This document shows positions 1 to 7,500 of a DNA stretch of 10,882 bases, piece after piece (position 1 is the stretch's first letter; every line of letters begins with the position of its first letter). The notes under the pieces are model-generated. The model made no database searches. It was not told the origin of the DNA and was given only the letters and a program-made list of their open reading frames with translations. Made by a program: the position numbers and the translations under genes. This DNA comes from Ochromonadaceae sp. CCMP2298. Its lineage: Eukaryota; Sar; Synurophyceae; Ochromonadales; Ochromonadaceae. Location of the stretch: contig MU634661.1 of assembly GCA_026770595.1 (NCBI GenBank), positions 1-10,882 on the forward strand. Direction: 5' to 3'.

Positions 1-187
1 GGTTAGGGGAGGGGGGAAGGAGGAAGGAGGGAAGGGGGGAGGAAGGGGGAGGTTAGGGGACAGAGATCTATGAGGCAAGAAAGAGACGGGGGCTGGGAAA
101 CCAGCTATATAGACAGTGGGATGCAGTGGGGTTGTTGATGGCAGTGATGGGCGGATGGGCGTGATTGGCGGATGGGCGTGCTCTTAC
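1..187 (-). other. Intron of the aldo/keto reductase gene (partial, runs off the left edge)
   Basis: The donor is GTAAGAG reading leftward from 187. On the minus strand the intron carries two CCCTAACC motifs (about 59-52 and 9-2) that fit a CTAAC branch point. Between them lies a nearly pure pyrimidine tract (about 60-1), seen on the plus strand as a G/A run. No acceptor AG follows the tract before the edge, so the 3' splice site should lie just outside. The kinesin intron in this window has the same build of a long pyrimidine tract before the acceptor. The donor end contains a 14-base direct repeat (150-163 and 167-180). I see no gene here. Confidence 0.6.
150..180. repeat. 14-bp direct repeat, period 17
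   Basis: GGCGGATGGGCGTG occurs exactly at 150-163 and again at 167-180, separated by ATT. It sits inside the proposed intron next to the donor. This is probably simple local duplication. Confidence 0.8.
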
Positions 188-945
188 GTCTTGATGATCT
201 GCGGGTTGCCTGTGAGCGTCCAGAAGGACTGGTAGCGGATCGAGTGCTCTTTGCAGAACTGGCGGATCTCCACGTCGTACCCTGAGTCCTCGTAAAACCG
301 GTTCTGCAGCACGGAGGGCTTCACTACAGCTGCCTCATAGAGCTGCGTCAGGGTGCGGAGGTCGTACGTGTTGCTCAGGCCCAGCTGCCTCACCCGCCCG
401 CTTTGATGCAGCTCCTCGAAAACGCGCCACACAGCCAGAGTGTCCGAGAAGCGCGGCATGGGCGAGTGCATTACGAGCGAGTCTACGTACGAGGTCTGCA
501 GGTTCTGCAGGCTGGTCTCGAATGACCTCCTAACGCAGTCCGCAAGCGGCGCCTTAGGATCGTAGGGTATATTGTTAGGGTCCTGTCCACCCAGGCTGGT
601 GAATTTGGTCTGCAGGAATATGTCTGCGCGCGTCACGATGCCCTCCGCGTAGAGCGCCTGGAGTGCTTCACCCGTACCCGGCTCGTAGTAATGTTTGGGC
701 TGACATGCTGTGTCGATCCCCCTGAATCCGCTCTTGACGGCCAGCTGTACCAAGTCCTTGGTCCTCTCCTTCTTCCATGCAGTGCCGTACATGAAAGCAG
801 GCATCTGCTTGGGGGATGCCATACCTGTGGACATAGACAGATTGCTGTTGAGCGATCTTAACGTTGGTACTGCTCGCATAAGGGGGGCGCACGAGGAGAC
901 GAGCGACGCGAAGACAAGCAGCAGGTAGCCTGGCCAAAGCATCAT
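188..945 (-). CDS. Aldo/keto reductase, 5' exon (partial gene)
   Basis: NAD(P)H-dependent oxidoreductase of the aldo/keto reductase superfamily (TIM barrel); the substrate cannot be told. Counting from the Met at 945, the family's catalytic tetrad is present: Asp78 in GIDTA, Tyr86 or Tyr87 in HYYEPGTGEAL, Lys114 in FLQTKF and His160 in VMHSP. Cofactor and barrel motifs QLGLSN (187-192) and VLQNRFY (212-218) follow. I start at 945 because a hydrophobic signal-like segment begins there (MMLWPGYLLLVFASLVSSCA). The second ATG, at 942, has the better context (A at -3). The frame stays open to 1110, but that extension looks unlike protein and runs through an inverted repeat. The segment could be an ER signal or part of a plastid-targeting leader. 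The frame ends at TAA (186-184), but this TAA lies inside a good splice donor, AC|GTAAGAG, and the barrel is incomplete (253 residues, ending at QIIKT). The C-terminal exon or exons should lie left of position 1. Family call confident; start and splice inferred. Confidence 0.85.
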
Positions 946-1264
946 AAAATGAAGACGGTGCGAGCGATCCCAGAAGGAAGAACGTAGGAAGAAACCCCTT
1001 GCAAGAATGGATAATTCTGGGGTTTTGTGTCGTGTGTCCATGGAATGAAATGAAACCCCAGAATTATCCATTCTTACCGACTTGCCCGAGAAACCGAACT
1101 TTTGTTTCAATGAATGGCTCGAGAGAGAACAGGAGCAGGAAGCGCGTCCGGCGTCCGCTCGAGATCAACAGGCACCCTCCTGTAGACGGGTTCACATCTC
1201 TCTGTCGTGAGGAGTTCGAGCATCCCTGCTGCCCTTTCTCCCTGCCCGCAGTTGCTCGAGGGTC
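946..1264. promoter_or_regulatory. Divergent intergenic region between the aldo/keto reductase and NOP53 genes
   Basis: These 319 bases separate two divergently read start codons (945 minus, 1265 plus), so both promoters and 5' leaders must fit here. I see no convincing TATA box. The only clear structure is the perfect inverted repeat at 1003-1075. Short open frames on both strands (for example plus 999-1328) show no family resemblance and look accidental. Confidence 0.5.
1003..1075. repeat. Perfect 23-bp inverted repeat with a 27-base loop
   Basis: The left arm (1003-1025, beginning AAGAATGGATAATTC) is the exact reverse complement of the right arm (1053-1075, ending GAATTATCCATTCTT). The loop is 1026-1052. 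One more possible wobble pair lies inside (1026/1052). Pairing breaks just outside at 1002/1076. The arms are more AT-rich than the neighbouring genes. Possible readings are a hairpin in the reductase 5' leader (58 bases upstream of its ATG), a foldback element remnant, a small-RNA precursor or a protein-binding dyad. The sequence alone does not choose. Confidence 0.9.
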
Positions 1265-2308
1265 ATGTCGAAGAAGGTCCAGAAGCGCGTCAAGAAGAAT
1301 GCGGCGGAGTTTGAAGACCTGCGCGTAGAGGCGGCGCAGCAGGTTATCACCCAGGCGCGGACAAACGACGACCTATTCGTTATTGATAGGAAGGGTTCGA
1401 AGTCGGGTAGAAAGGCGGTGACACAGGAGATCAAGCCGAAGGCACAGGGCTCCTTCGTCTCCGCTGCCGAGAAGAAGCTGGTCGGCCGGCTCGTCACGGC
1501 TGGAGGCAAGCGCAGCAGACAGTACGAGTCACTCACCGCAGACATAGGCAGTAATGAGGCTAGAGATATATGGGGCGAGCCTGCTGGGCCGACGAAGAAG
1601 AGGGCTGCGGTGGACAGCAAGCGCACGCGAGTGGCGCTGCCCGGTCAATCATACAACCCCAGCCAGGGGGACCACCAGGACGCACTCGCGGAGGCCCTGG
1701 CCCTGCAGATCAAGCGCGACGAGGCGCTGCTGCGGAGTTCTTCTAGTTCGGCGGTGCTGGTTAGCAGACCTGCACAGGCAGAGGAGAGTGGCTCTGAGGA
1801 CGAGGATGAGGAGGACGACGGGGAGGACGAGGAGGACGAGGACGGGGAGGGGCGGAAGACTGGTTCCAGGAGGGCAGGAACGAAGTTCACCAGAGCGCAG
1901 AGGAACAAAATCAGAGCCCGCAACATAGCTGGTTTCGAGTTGAGCAAGGCTGCGACCGAGAAGGGTCTGCTGAACTCCATCAACCAGCTGCCCCGCATGC
2001 TCAAGCTGCTGGAGCAGGAGCAGCAGGCGCAGCAGACCGCCAAGGCTCTCAGGAAGGACAAGATGGAGCTGACCGCATCTACAGCGGGAAAGGCGCTCAC
2101 CCTGGACGACGTTGGCGCGGTACCTTTGTCTGACGAGCTGGGCGGCGGATTGCGGACGGTCATCCCCAAGGGTGTGGCTCTCAGCGAGCGGGTGGGCGCC
2201 ATGCGCAAGACGGGGGACCTCAGCCTACCCGACCGCCGGAAGCGCAGGGCCTACGAGAACCCGCACGCCCCGCAGCGCCTCGTCTACCACGCCAAGTACA
2301 AGCTCTGA
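1265..2308 (+). CDS. NOP53: NOP53 (GLTSCR2/PICT1) ribosome biogenesis factor
   Basis: Nucleolar factor for late 60S maturation. In yeast Nop53 recruits the RNA exosome, through the helicase Mtr4, to trim 7S pre-rRNA to 5.8S. Family hallmarks appear in order: a basic N-terminus; LFVID at residues 37-41, which fits the arch-interacting motif LFx(hydrophobic)D that docks on the Mtr4 arch; DIWGE (101-105); LPGQSYNPSQGDHQDAL (125-141), the most recognisable family block; an acidic run (about 174-196); a basic helix FTRAQRNKIRARN (208-220); and the C-terminal block PLSDELGGGLRTVIPKG (287-303) with LPDRRKRRAYE (321-331). At 347 residues it is shorter than the yeast and human proteins (roughly 450-480), mainly through compact linkers. 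It is a single intronless frame; the start ATG is the first in frame and yields the expected basic N-terminus. It converges on the E2 gene, with 196 bases between stops. Confidence 0.92.
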   Translation: MSKKVQKRVKKNAAEFEDLRVEAAQQVITQARTNDDLFVIDRKGSKSGRKAVTQEIKPKAQGSFVSAAEKKLVGRLVTAGGKRSRQYESLTADIGSNEARDIWGEPAGPTKKRAAVDSKRTRVALPGQSYNPSQGDHQDALAEALALQIKRDEALLRSSSSSAVLVSRPAQAEESGSEDEDEEDDGEDEEDEDGEGRKTGSRRAGTKFTRAQRNKIRARNIAGFELSKAATEKGLLNSINQLPRMLKLLEQEQQAQQTAKALRKDKMELTASTAGKALTLDDVGAVPLSDELGGGLRTVIPKGVALSERVGAMRKTGDLSLPDRRKRRAYENPHAPQRLVYHAKYKL

Positions 2309-2375
2309 GCAGCCTAGGCGCAGACAGGGTTTAGAGGTGTAGGGGGTAGAGGCAGTAGATGGCCCTGAAAAAGTG

Positions 2376-2380
2376 TGTAA
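2376..2380 (+). terminator. Putative polyadenylation signal TGTAA for NOP53
   Basis: TGTAA lies 68 bases after the NOP53 stop, within TGTGTAAA (2374-2381). UGUAA is the polyadenylation signal known from green algae, and the spacing is plausible. A mirror copy serves the opposite strand. Motif seen; function inferred. Confidence 0.35.
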
Positions 2381-2407
2381 ATAGTAAAATACAATCCATC
2401 GCGTTCT

Positions 2408-2412
2408 TTACA
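2408..2412 (-). terminator. Putative polyadenylation signal TGTAA for the E2 gene
   Basis: On the minus strand TGTAA lies 93 bases after the E2 stop, within TGTGTAAA (2414-2407), identical over 8 bases to the NOP53 copy. If both work, the two 3' untranslated regions overlap by some tens of bases. Motif seen; function inferred. Confidence 0.35.
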
Positions 2413-2504
2413 CATTCACTGCTGCTAAATATGACTTCTGGCCTTCAGCAGATGCGCTGAGAGCGTGAGGGCATCAAAACTCTCTTCTCTATAGTCTACT
2501 GGGC

Positions 2505-4177
2505 CTAGAGCATGACGGACTTGGGGTTGCTGAGGTAGCTGCGGAAGACCTGCAGGTACTGCGCAGCCAGGGCCTCGTCCACCACGCGCCTGTCCCCAGA
2601 CAGCTGCACAGTCACTGTTGTCACCACGCGTGGCTGCGGCTTCTCGTCGCCCTTGGTTGGCTTAGGCGGTGCGATCTTCTTGATGCCCGCGCCCACCGCG
2701 AGGATACACGCCTGGGGGGGGTTGATGACGGCAGAGAAGGAGGAGATGCCGAACATGCCCAGGTTGGAGATGGAGAAGGAGCCCCCCTGGTACTCCTCGG
2801 GCTTCAATTTGCCGTCCCGGGCGCGCGTGGCCAGGTCCCTCACTGTGGCGTTGATGTCCGCCAAACCACGCTTGTCGGCGCCAGTAACTATGGGCGTAAT
2901 GAGGCCGCTGGGCGTGGCCACTGCGACCGATATGTCGATAGCGGTGCCGGGGTCCACAGCGCCTGAGCTCTTGTTCCACTTAGCATTGGCCTCCGGCACG
3001 TCGCGCAGTGCCAGCGCTGCTGATTTGATGACCAGGTCGTTGACGGATATGTTGGTGTCGAAGAGGCTCTTGAAGTCCTTGCGCAGTGCCATCAGTTCAT
3101 CGATCTCGCACTCGATGGACACGTAGAAGTGCGGCACCTGCGCCTTGGACTCAGTCAGACGCTTAGCGATCACCTTGCGCATATTTGTGTTGGGGATGTC
3201 CGTGTAGTGGCTGTTCACGGGCTCACGGGAGATTACAAAGCCGGACAGCGCGGCTTGCGCTAAGGCGGGAGCGGCGGGGGTCGCTGTCTGTGCGGGAGCA
3301 GCCACAGGAGCGGCCCGTGCCAGAGTCGCCTCCAGAGTAGCCTTCTTGGTCGCGTCCACGGTGGCCACGCCGTTCTTAACTGCCAGCACGAGGTCGCTTT
3401 TGCTGATCAGGCCCTTTTTGGCAGTGCCCTTCACAGCTGAGGTGTTCAGCGCACGGGACTCGGCCATGTGTCTGGCTGCGGGGGAGAAGCGCTGGGGACC
3501 CGTGCTTTCAGCCTGCACATGTACCTCCGCGCTGGCGGCGGGGGCGGGAGCAGGGGCGGGGGCGGAGGCGTCCCCGCTGGGGAGCAGGTGCTGGTAGGAG
3601 GCGGGGTCTGCGGCCAGGAAGGCGGCGTAGGCCTCGAGGTCCTCCACCATCAGGGCGATCGGCTGCCCGCACTCCAGCTCCGGCCCGTGCGCCTCCACCA
3701 GGATCTTAGCCACCACGCTGTCGTCCTGCAATTCGAAGCCCATCGAGGCCTTGTCCGTCTCGATCTCGCACAGCACGTCTCCTGCCTTGAGCTCGTCCCC
3801 GGGCTTGGCCTTCCACAGAGAGATCGTGCCGTGGGTCATCGTGGGGCTGAGCGAGGGCATCGTCAGAGCGGTTATATCCTGTGGAAGAGTGGGATCAAGT
3901 GCGTTAGATATGGTTGAGGGATCGTGAGATAAGGATTACAGGCATCAGCGGTGGGCGTATGTCGCGCTCGTACCGGGCCGCTCGAAAAGTGGCGCACCGC
4001 TCTTCCTCCCAGTGCAGGGTAAAGCGCTCTGCTCGGGATGTGTTGGGCAGCCCTACTCCGTGTAGAGTGGGAAAGACTACTGATCGGGCCGCGCATGGCG
4101 ACGCTGCTAAATTTGGCGCTCTCGGCATTCCGCACCGTTCTGAGCAAGCTCGCCAAGAAGCTCCTGCGATAAAACAT
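2505..4177 (-). CDS. Mitochondrial pyruvate dehydrogenase E2-type protein (dihydrolipoamide acetyltransferase or E3BP-like), two exons
   Basis: Core-type subunit of the mitochondrial pyruvate dehydrogenase complex. E2 passes acetyl groups from a swinging lipoyl arm to CoA. Exon 1 (4177-3974) encodes an Arg-rich presequence ending RHFSSG, a typical processing-peptidase site. The intron is 3973-3879. Exon 2 (3878-2505) continues in phase as DITALTMPSLSPTM. The spliced protein is 525 residues: one lipoyl domain (about 73-150, lipoyl Lys111 in ETDKA), an Ala/Pro linker, a subunit-binding domain (about 197-234, FSPAARHMAE), a second Ala/Pro linker, and the acyltransferase domain (about 292-525) with GGSFSISNLGMFG (433-445) and INPPQACILAVG (453-464). 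The odd feature is the active-site motif, usually DHRxxDG: here it is DRRVVDE (497-503), so the catalytic His is Arg498 and the Gly is Glu503. Human PDHX (E3-binding protein) also has a degenerate motif there, so a structural, E3BP-like role is possible. Family call firm; catalytic status open. Confidence 0.93.
3879..3973 (-). other. Intron of the E2 gene (95 bases, phase 0)
   Basis: Donor CCG|GTACGA at 3973 and acceptor TTCCACAG|GAT at 3879 join exon 1 (ending FSSGP) to exon 2 (DITALTMPSLSP), placing the lipoyl domain directly after the presequence cleavage site. A good branch-point motif, CTAAC (3907-3903), lies 24 bases before the acceptor. Intron length is not a multiple of three, and retention would hit a TAA within the first exon-2 codons. 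The intron separates the targeting peptide from the enzyme body. Confidence 0.85.
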
Positions 4178-4420
4178 TTCCAGCGGGCTACAGCGAGATG
4201 CAAGCGGGCTCGGCGACTCTGCAACTACCGTGCCAGCGCAGTTCTACTGGCCCTGCTGATGAGAGCGAGAAAGACCTTTCCACTGCAGAACTACTTTCAG
4301 AATTGTGGGGCTCTGCTGAGCTTGACCCCACTGTTCGAAGTTGCTTGCGTGTGCACCTTTTTTTGGAGAATGGATCATATCGTCTTGGGATGAAAATCGG
4401 GGAATTATTCCCATGTAAAT

Positions 4421-4477
4421 CGCCAAAACTAACCCTTTTTCCGAAAGGGTTAGTTCTCATGACCGTTGGTTTGGCGG
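4421..4477. promoter_or_regulatory. Pair of E2F-like sites in inverted orientation
   Basis: CGCCAAAA (4421-4428; TTTTGGCG on the other strand) and TTTGGCGG (4470-4477) flank the hairpin. TTTGGCGG fits the E2F/DP consensus WTTSSCSS exactly; the upstream copy fits except at its last base. E2F sites commonly drive S/G2-phase genes, which would suit a mitotic kinesin starting at 4598. Such 8-mers also occur by chance, so this is only suggestive. Confidence 0.3.
4427..4455. repeat. Perfect 12-bp inverted repeat with a 5-base loop
   Basis: AACTAACCCTTT (4427-4438) pairs exactly with AAAGGGTTAGTT (4444-4455) around the loop TTCCG. Each arm contains AGGGTTAG or its complement, eight bases of a TTAGGG-type telomere permutation, but there is no repeat array. 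It lies 143 bases upstream of the kinesin ATG and could be a 5' leader hairpin or a dyad protein-binding site. Confidence 0.85.
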
Positions 4478-4597
4478 AGCAGGAGGCAACGACAAGGCAC
4501 GGAAACAGCAGGATATCAACTGCATTCTGTTCTTCCGGGCAAGAGCTCTGTTCACTTCTTTTCACTGCGCTCGACTTCTTCATTCATTTAACAAAGG

Positions 4598-7500
4598 ATG
4601 GCAGAGTCGCGGGTGAGAGTCGGGGTGAGGATCCGTCCCCTTCTGTCGAAGGAGAAGGGTCAGAACGTCACCTTCAGCGCGTACGATGCGCAGAGCGTCA
4701 GCTTCAAGGCGCAGACATACACGTACGACCACGTCTTCGGCATGGAACTGTCACAGTCACAGTTGTACGAGCAAACTGCAGAGCCTATGCTGAAGAGCTT
4801 CCTGGAGGGCTACAACTGCACCATCATGGCCTACGGACAGACAGGTTCCGGCAAGACCTACAGCATGGGCACCTCAGATATCACCTACCAGGACACAGAG
4901 AACCAGGGACTCATCAGCCGCTTCGTGGCCGACCTCTTCGCCAATCTGAATGTCTCCAAGGCAGAGGGAGAGCACCTGAGTTTCGCAGTTAAGGCCAGCT
5001 ATCTGGAGATCTACGGAGAGGAGGTGTTCGATCTGCTGCACTCAGACAGCGCCTCCCCCCAGCGCCTGCCTCTGCAGGTGCGCGAGGACGAAGGTGGCAA
5101 GATATTCGTGCAGGGGCAGAACGAGTTCGAGGTGGAGGACGCTGAGGCCACGCTGGAGATGCTCTCTGCAGGTGCGCGTCACCGCATCACCGCCTGCACC
5201 GCCATGAACGCAGGCAGCTCCCGCTCGCACGCAGTCTTCACCCTGCAGCTCGAGCAGCGCATCAGGTCCAGGACCGCCGGAGCTGAGGGGGAGGAGGACG
5301 TGCAGACGCTGCGCTCGAAGCTGACCTTCGTGGACCTGGCGGGCAGCGAGCGCATCAAGCGCACAGGTGCAGAGGGGCAGCGCCTGAAGGAGGGCATCCA
5401 GATCAACTCGGGCCTGTTCAACCTGGGCCAGGTGATCAACTCACTCGCGGACGAACAGAAGCTCAAGAACGGAGTGAAGAACAACCACGTGCCCTACCGC
5501 AACTCCAAGCTGACGCACCTGCTGAAGGATGCGCTGGGCGGCAACTCGCAGACGCTGTTCCTGGCCTGCGTGTCTCCTGCAGAGAGCAACGAGAGCGAGA
5601 CGCAGTCCACGCTGCAGTACGCCAAGCAGGCGCGCAACATCCAGAACAAGCCTGTACAGAACGTGGACAAGGTGCAGCGGGAGTTGCAGCGCCTGCGTAT
5701 GGCGGTGAAGGCCTGGACTTGTCGCGCAGTCACCAGCATGTTCGGAAACAAGGCCCCCGACTCGGAAGAGCCCGACGCCGAGACCATGGAGCAAGAGGCA
5801 GCAGAGCTTATGATGAGACCCGAGGTGGCGAACTTCGTGCAGGGCGTGAATGCGGGCGTGACTGATGCGGTGGAGGGGGCGGCGCCCACTGCCAGGAACG
5901 GCCGCATCTCCATGGGCACTATGCTTTCCCCCTCGACCGCCAAGGGAGTCGCCGCCGCACGCCGCACCGCGCTCTGCTCCCCGCTCAGGGGGCCGCGCAG
6001 TCGCTCGCACAGTCAGATGGGCATGCACTCGCCGCCCTGCAAGTTCCCCGGATTGAATGGCGCCTACATAGCGGCAGACGGGCTGATGAGCGCCTATCCT
6101 CCCGCACACGGCCTGGCGGAGGAGCACGACGAGACAGGGGAGGAGCTCATCGCGCAGATTTTGGAGATCCACAACAAGGAGAAGGAGAAGATGCTGAAGG
6201 AGGGCAGTGCCGGCATGGGGGCGGTTGAGGAGGGGGAGGAGGAGGGCTCACCTCACGCAAAGCCGCACCTGCTGCCCGACGAGGTGCAGCAGATGGACGA
6301 GAGCATCCGAGAGAAGGAGGAGCTGCTGCTGAAGCTCAAGAGCACCGTGGAGGGGTTCGCAGTTATGCGCAGCGACTACAACACCCTCCTGGGGGCCATC
6401 AACAGCCTGGAGGAGGAGAAGAAGGAGCTGGAGGCGGAGCTGGCTAGGGCCAAGAGGGAGCCTGCGAGCAAGGAGTCTGGCGGGAACCTGGACGCTCTGC
6501 TGAAGCGCAAGAACGAGCGCATCCAGAAGGTAGACCAGGAGCTGAAGCAGATGCGGGAGGACAAGAAGACCAAGGACAACCTGTTTAACCAGATGAAGAG
6601 AGACGCGAAGAAGTGCGAGATGCTGGAGAAGGACCTCGAGAAACTGAAGGGCTCCAGGGTGACCATGGCTAAGCAGCAGAAGACGCAGGCTGTGCAGATC
6701 AACAGACTCAAGAAGGACCAGGCCATCAAGAACGTGCTCTTCAAGAAGTCTGATGTGAAGAAGCAGCAGCAGGTGAACCAGCTCAAGAGCGAGCTGGCCA
6801 CCAAGACGCGCATCCTGGAGCACAAGGTGAAGGAGTGCTCCTCCCTCAAGACCAAGTTCGAGGCATGCCAGGAGTACATTCGCACGGAAGCCAAGGTGGG
6901 GCGCCTAGCTGCGCGCTCAGGCGGTGGGGCTGTGGCGGCTGGGAAGGGTCCCAAGGCCACCTCCCTGACTGCGCTGGAGGCCCAGCAGCTGCACTCCTCC
7001 AAGAGCATGCTGGAGCACATGCTGGTGGACAGGCTGGACAGACACATATCCAAGCTATTCTACGACCAGCGTGCCGCACACCTGTTGAATCTGAACGCAG
7101 ACATGGAGCAGGACGCGGCGGAGCTGGACGAGCTCATGGTGGAGAAGCGCGCACTGGTGGCGGACCTGCGCAAGAGGGCCGTTCTGCCTGCAGTGGATCT
7201 GGAGCTGGCCGCAGCTATGGCCAGCGACGGGGAAGACGTGGGCGAGGCTCTGGACGAAGACACGGACCTCACACCCCTCTGTGGTGCGGAGAACAACGGT
7301 CTGTCTGAGGAGGAGAAGTACAGCATCAGCCAGCTGCGCACCTCCATCGACATGTGCGAGAGCAGTCTCGAGAGGCTGACCAAGGAGGTGGACGTGTGCA
7401 ACGCAGACATAGACGAACTATCTCTGCGCCTGGAGGACCACGGCAAGGGCAAGGGCAAGCCCGACTCTGACCCCGACTCTGAATGGTACAGCACGGGCAA

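Larger units (their letters stand above)
4178..4597. promoter_or_regulatory. Divergent intergenic region between the E2 and kinesin genes
   Basis: These 420 bases lie between divergent start codons (4177 minus, 4598 plus). The half nearer the kinesin is more AT-rich and contains a symmetrical site GGGAATTATTCCC (4400-4412), two E2F-like sites and a 12-bp hairpin. Frames of about 130 codons are open on both strands (minus 4188-4583; plus from 4198), but neither resembles a known family and neither has domain-like composition. I treat both as accidental. Confidence 0.55.

Noticed and set aside
1-60. G/A-rich sequence with GGTTAGGGG as telomeric repeat
   Set aside because: There is no regular TTAGGG array, only two copies of a 10-mer. 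It reads better as the pyrimidine tract and branch-point zone of a minus-strand intron.
946-1110. Upstream extension of the reductase frame to an ATG at 1110
   Set aside because: The added 55 residues run through the inverted repeat, lack family resemblance and would bury the hydrophobic signal-like segment that starts at 945.
1645-2208. 187-codon antisense frame over NOP53
   Set aside because: Its Ser-rich run is the complement of the acidic GAG/GAC stretch. The sense strand carries clear family motifs.
2505-3860. E2 starting at the internal Met at 3860
   Set aside because: It begins inside the lipoyl domain (MPSLSPTM) and would have no targeting peptide. Splicing to the exon at 4177-3974 restores both, with consensus splice ends.
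4188-4583. 131-codon minus-strand frame, and an overlapping plus-strand frame from 4198, in the divergent spacer
   Set aside because: Both strands are open over the same stretch, no recognisable domain is present, and the region contains hairpins and likely promoters.
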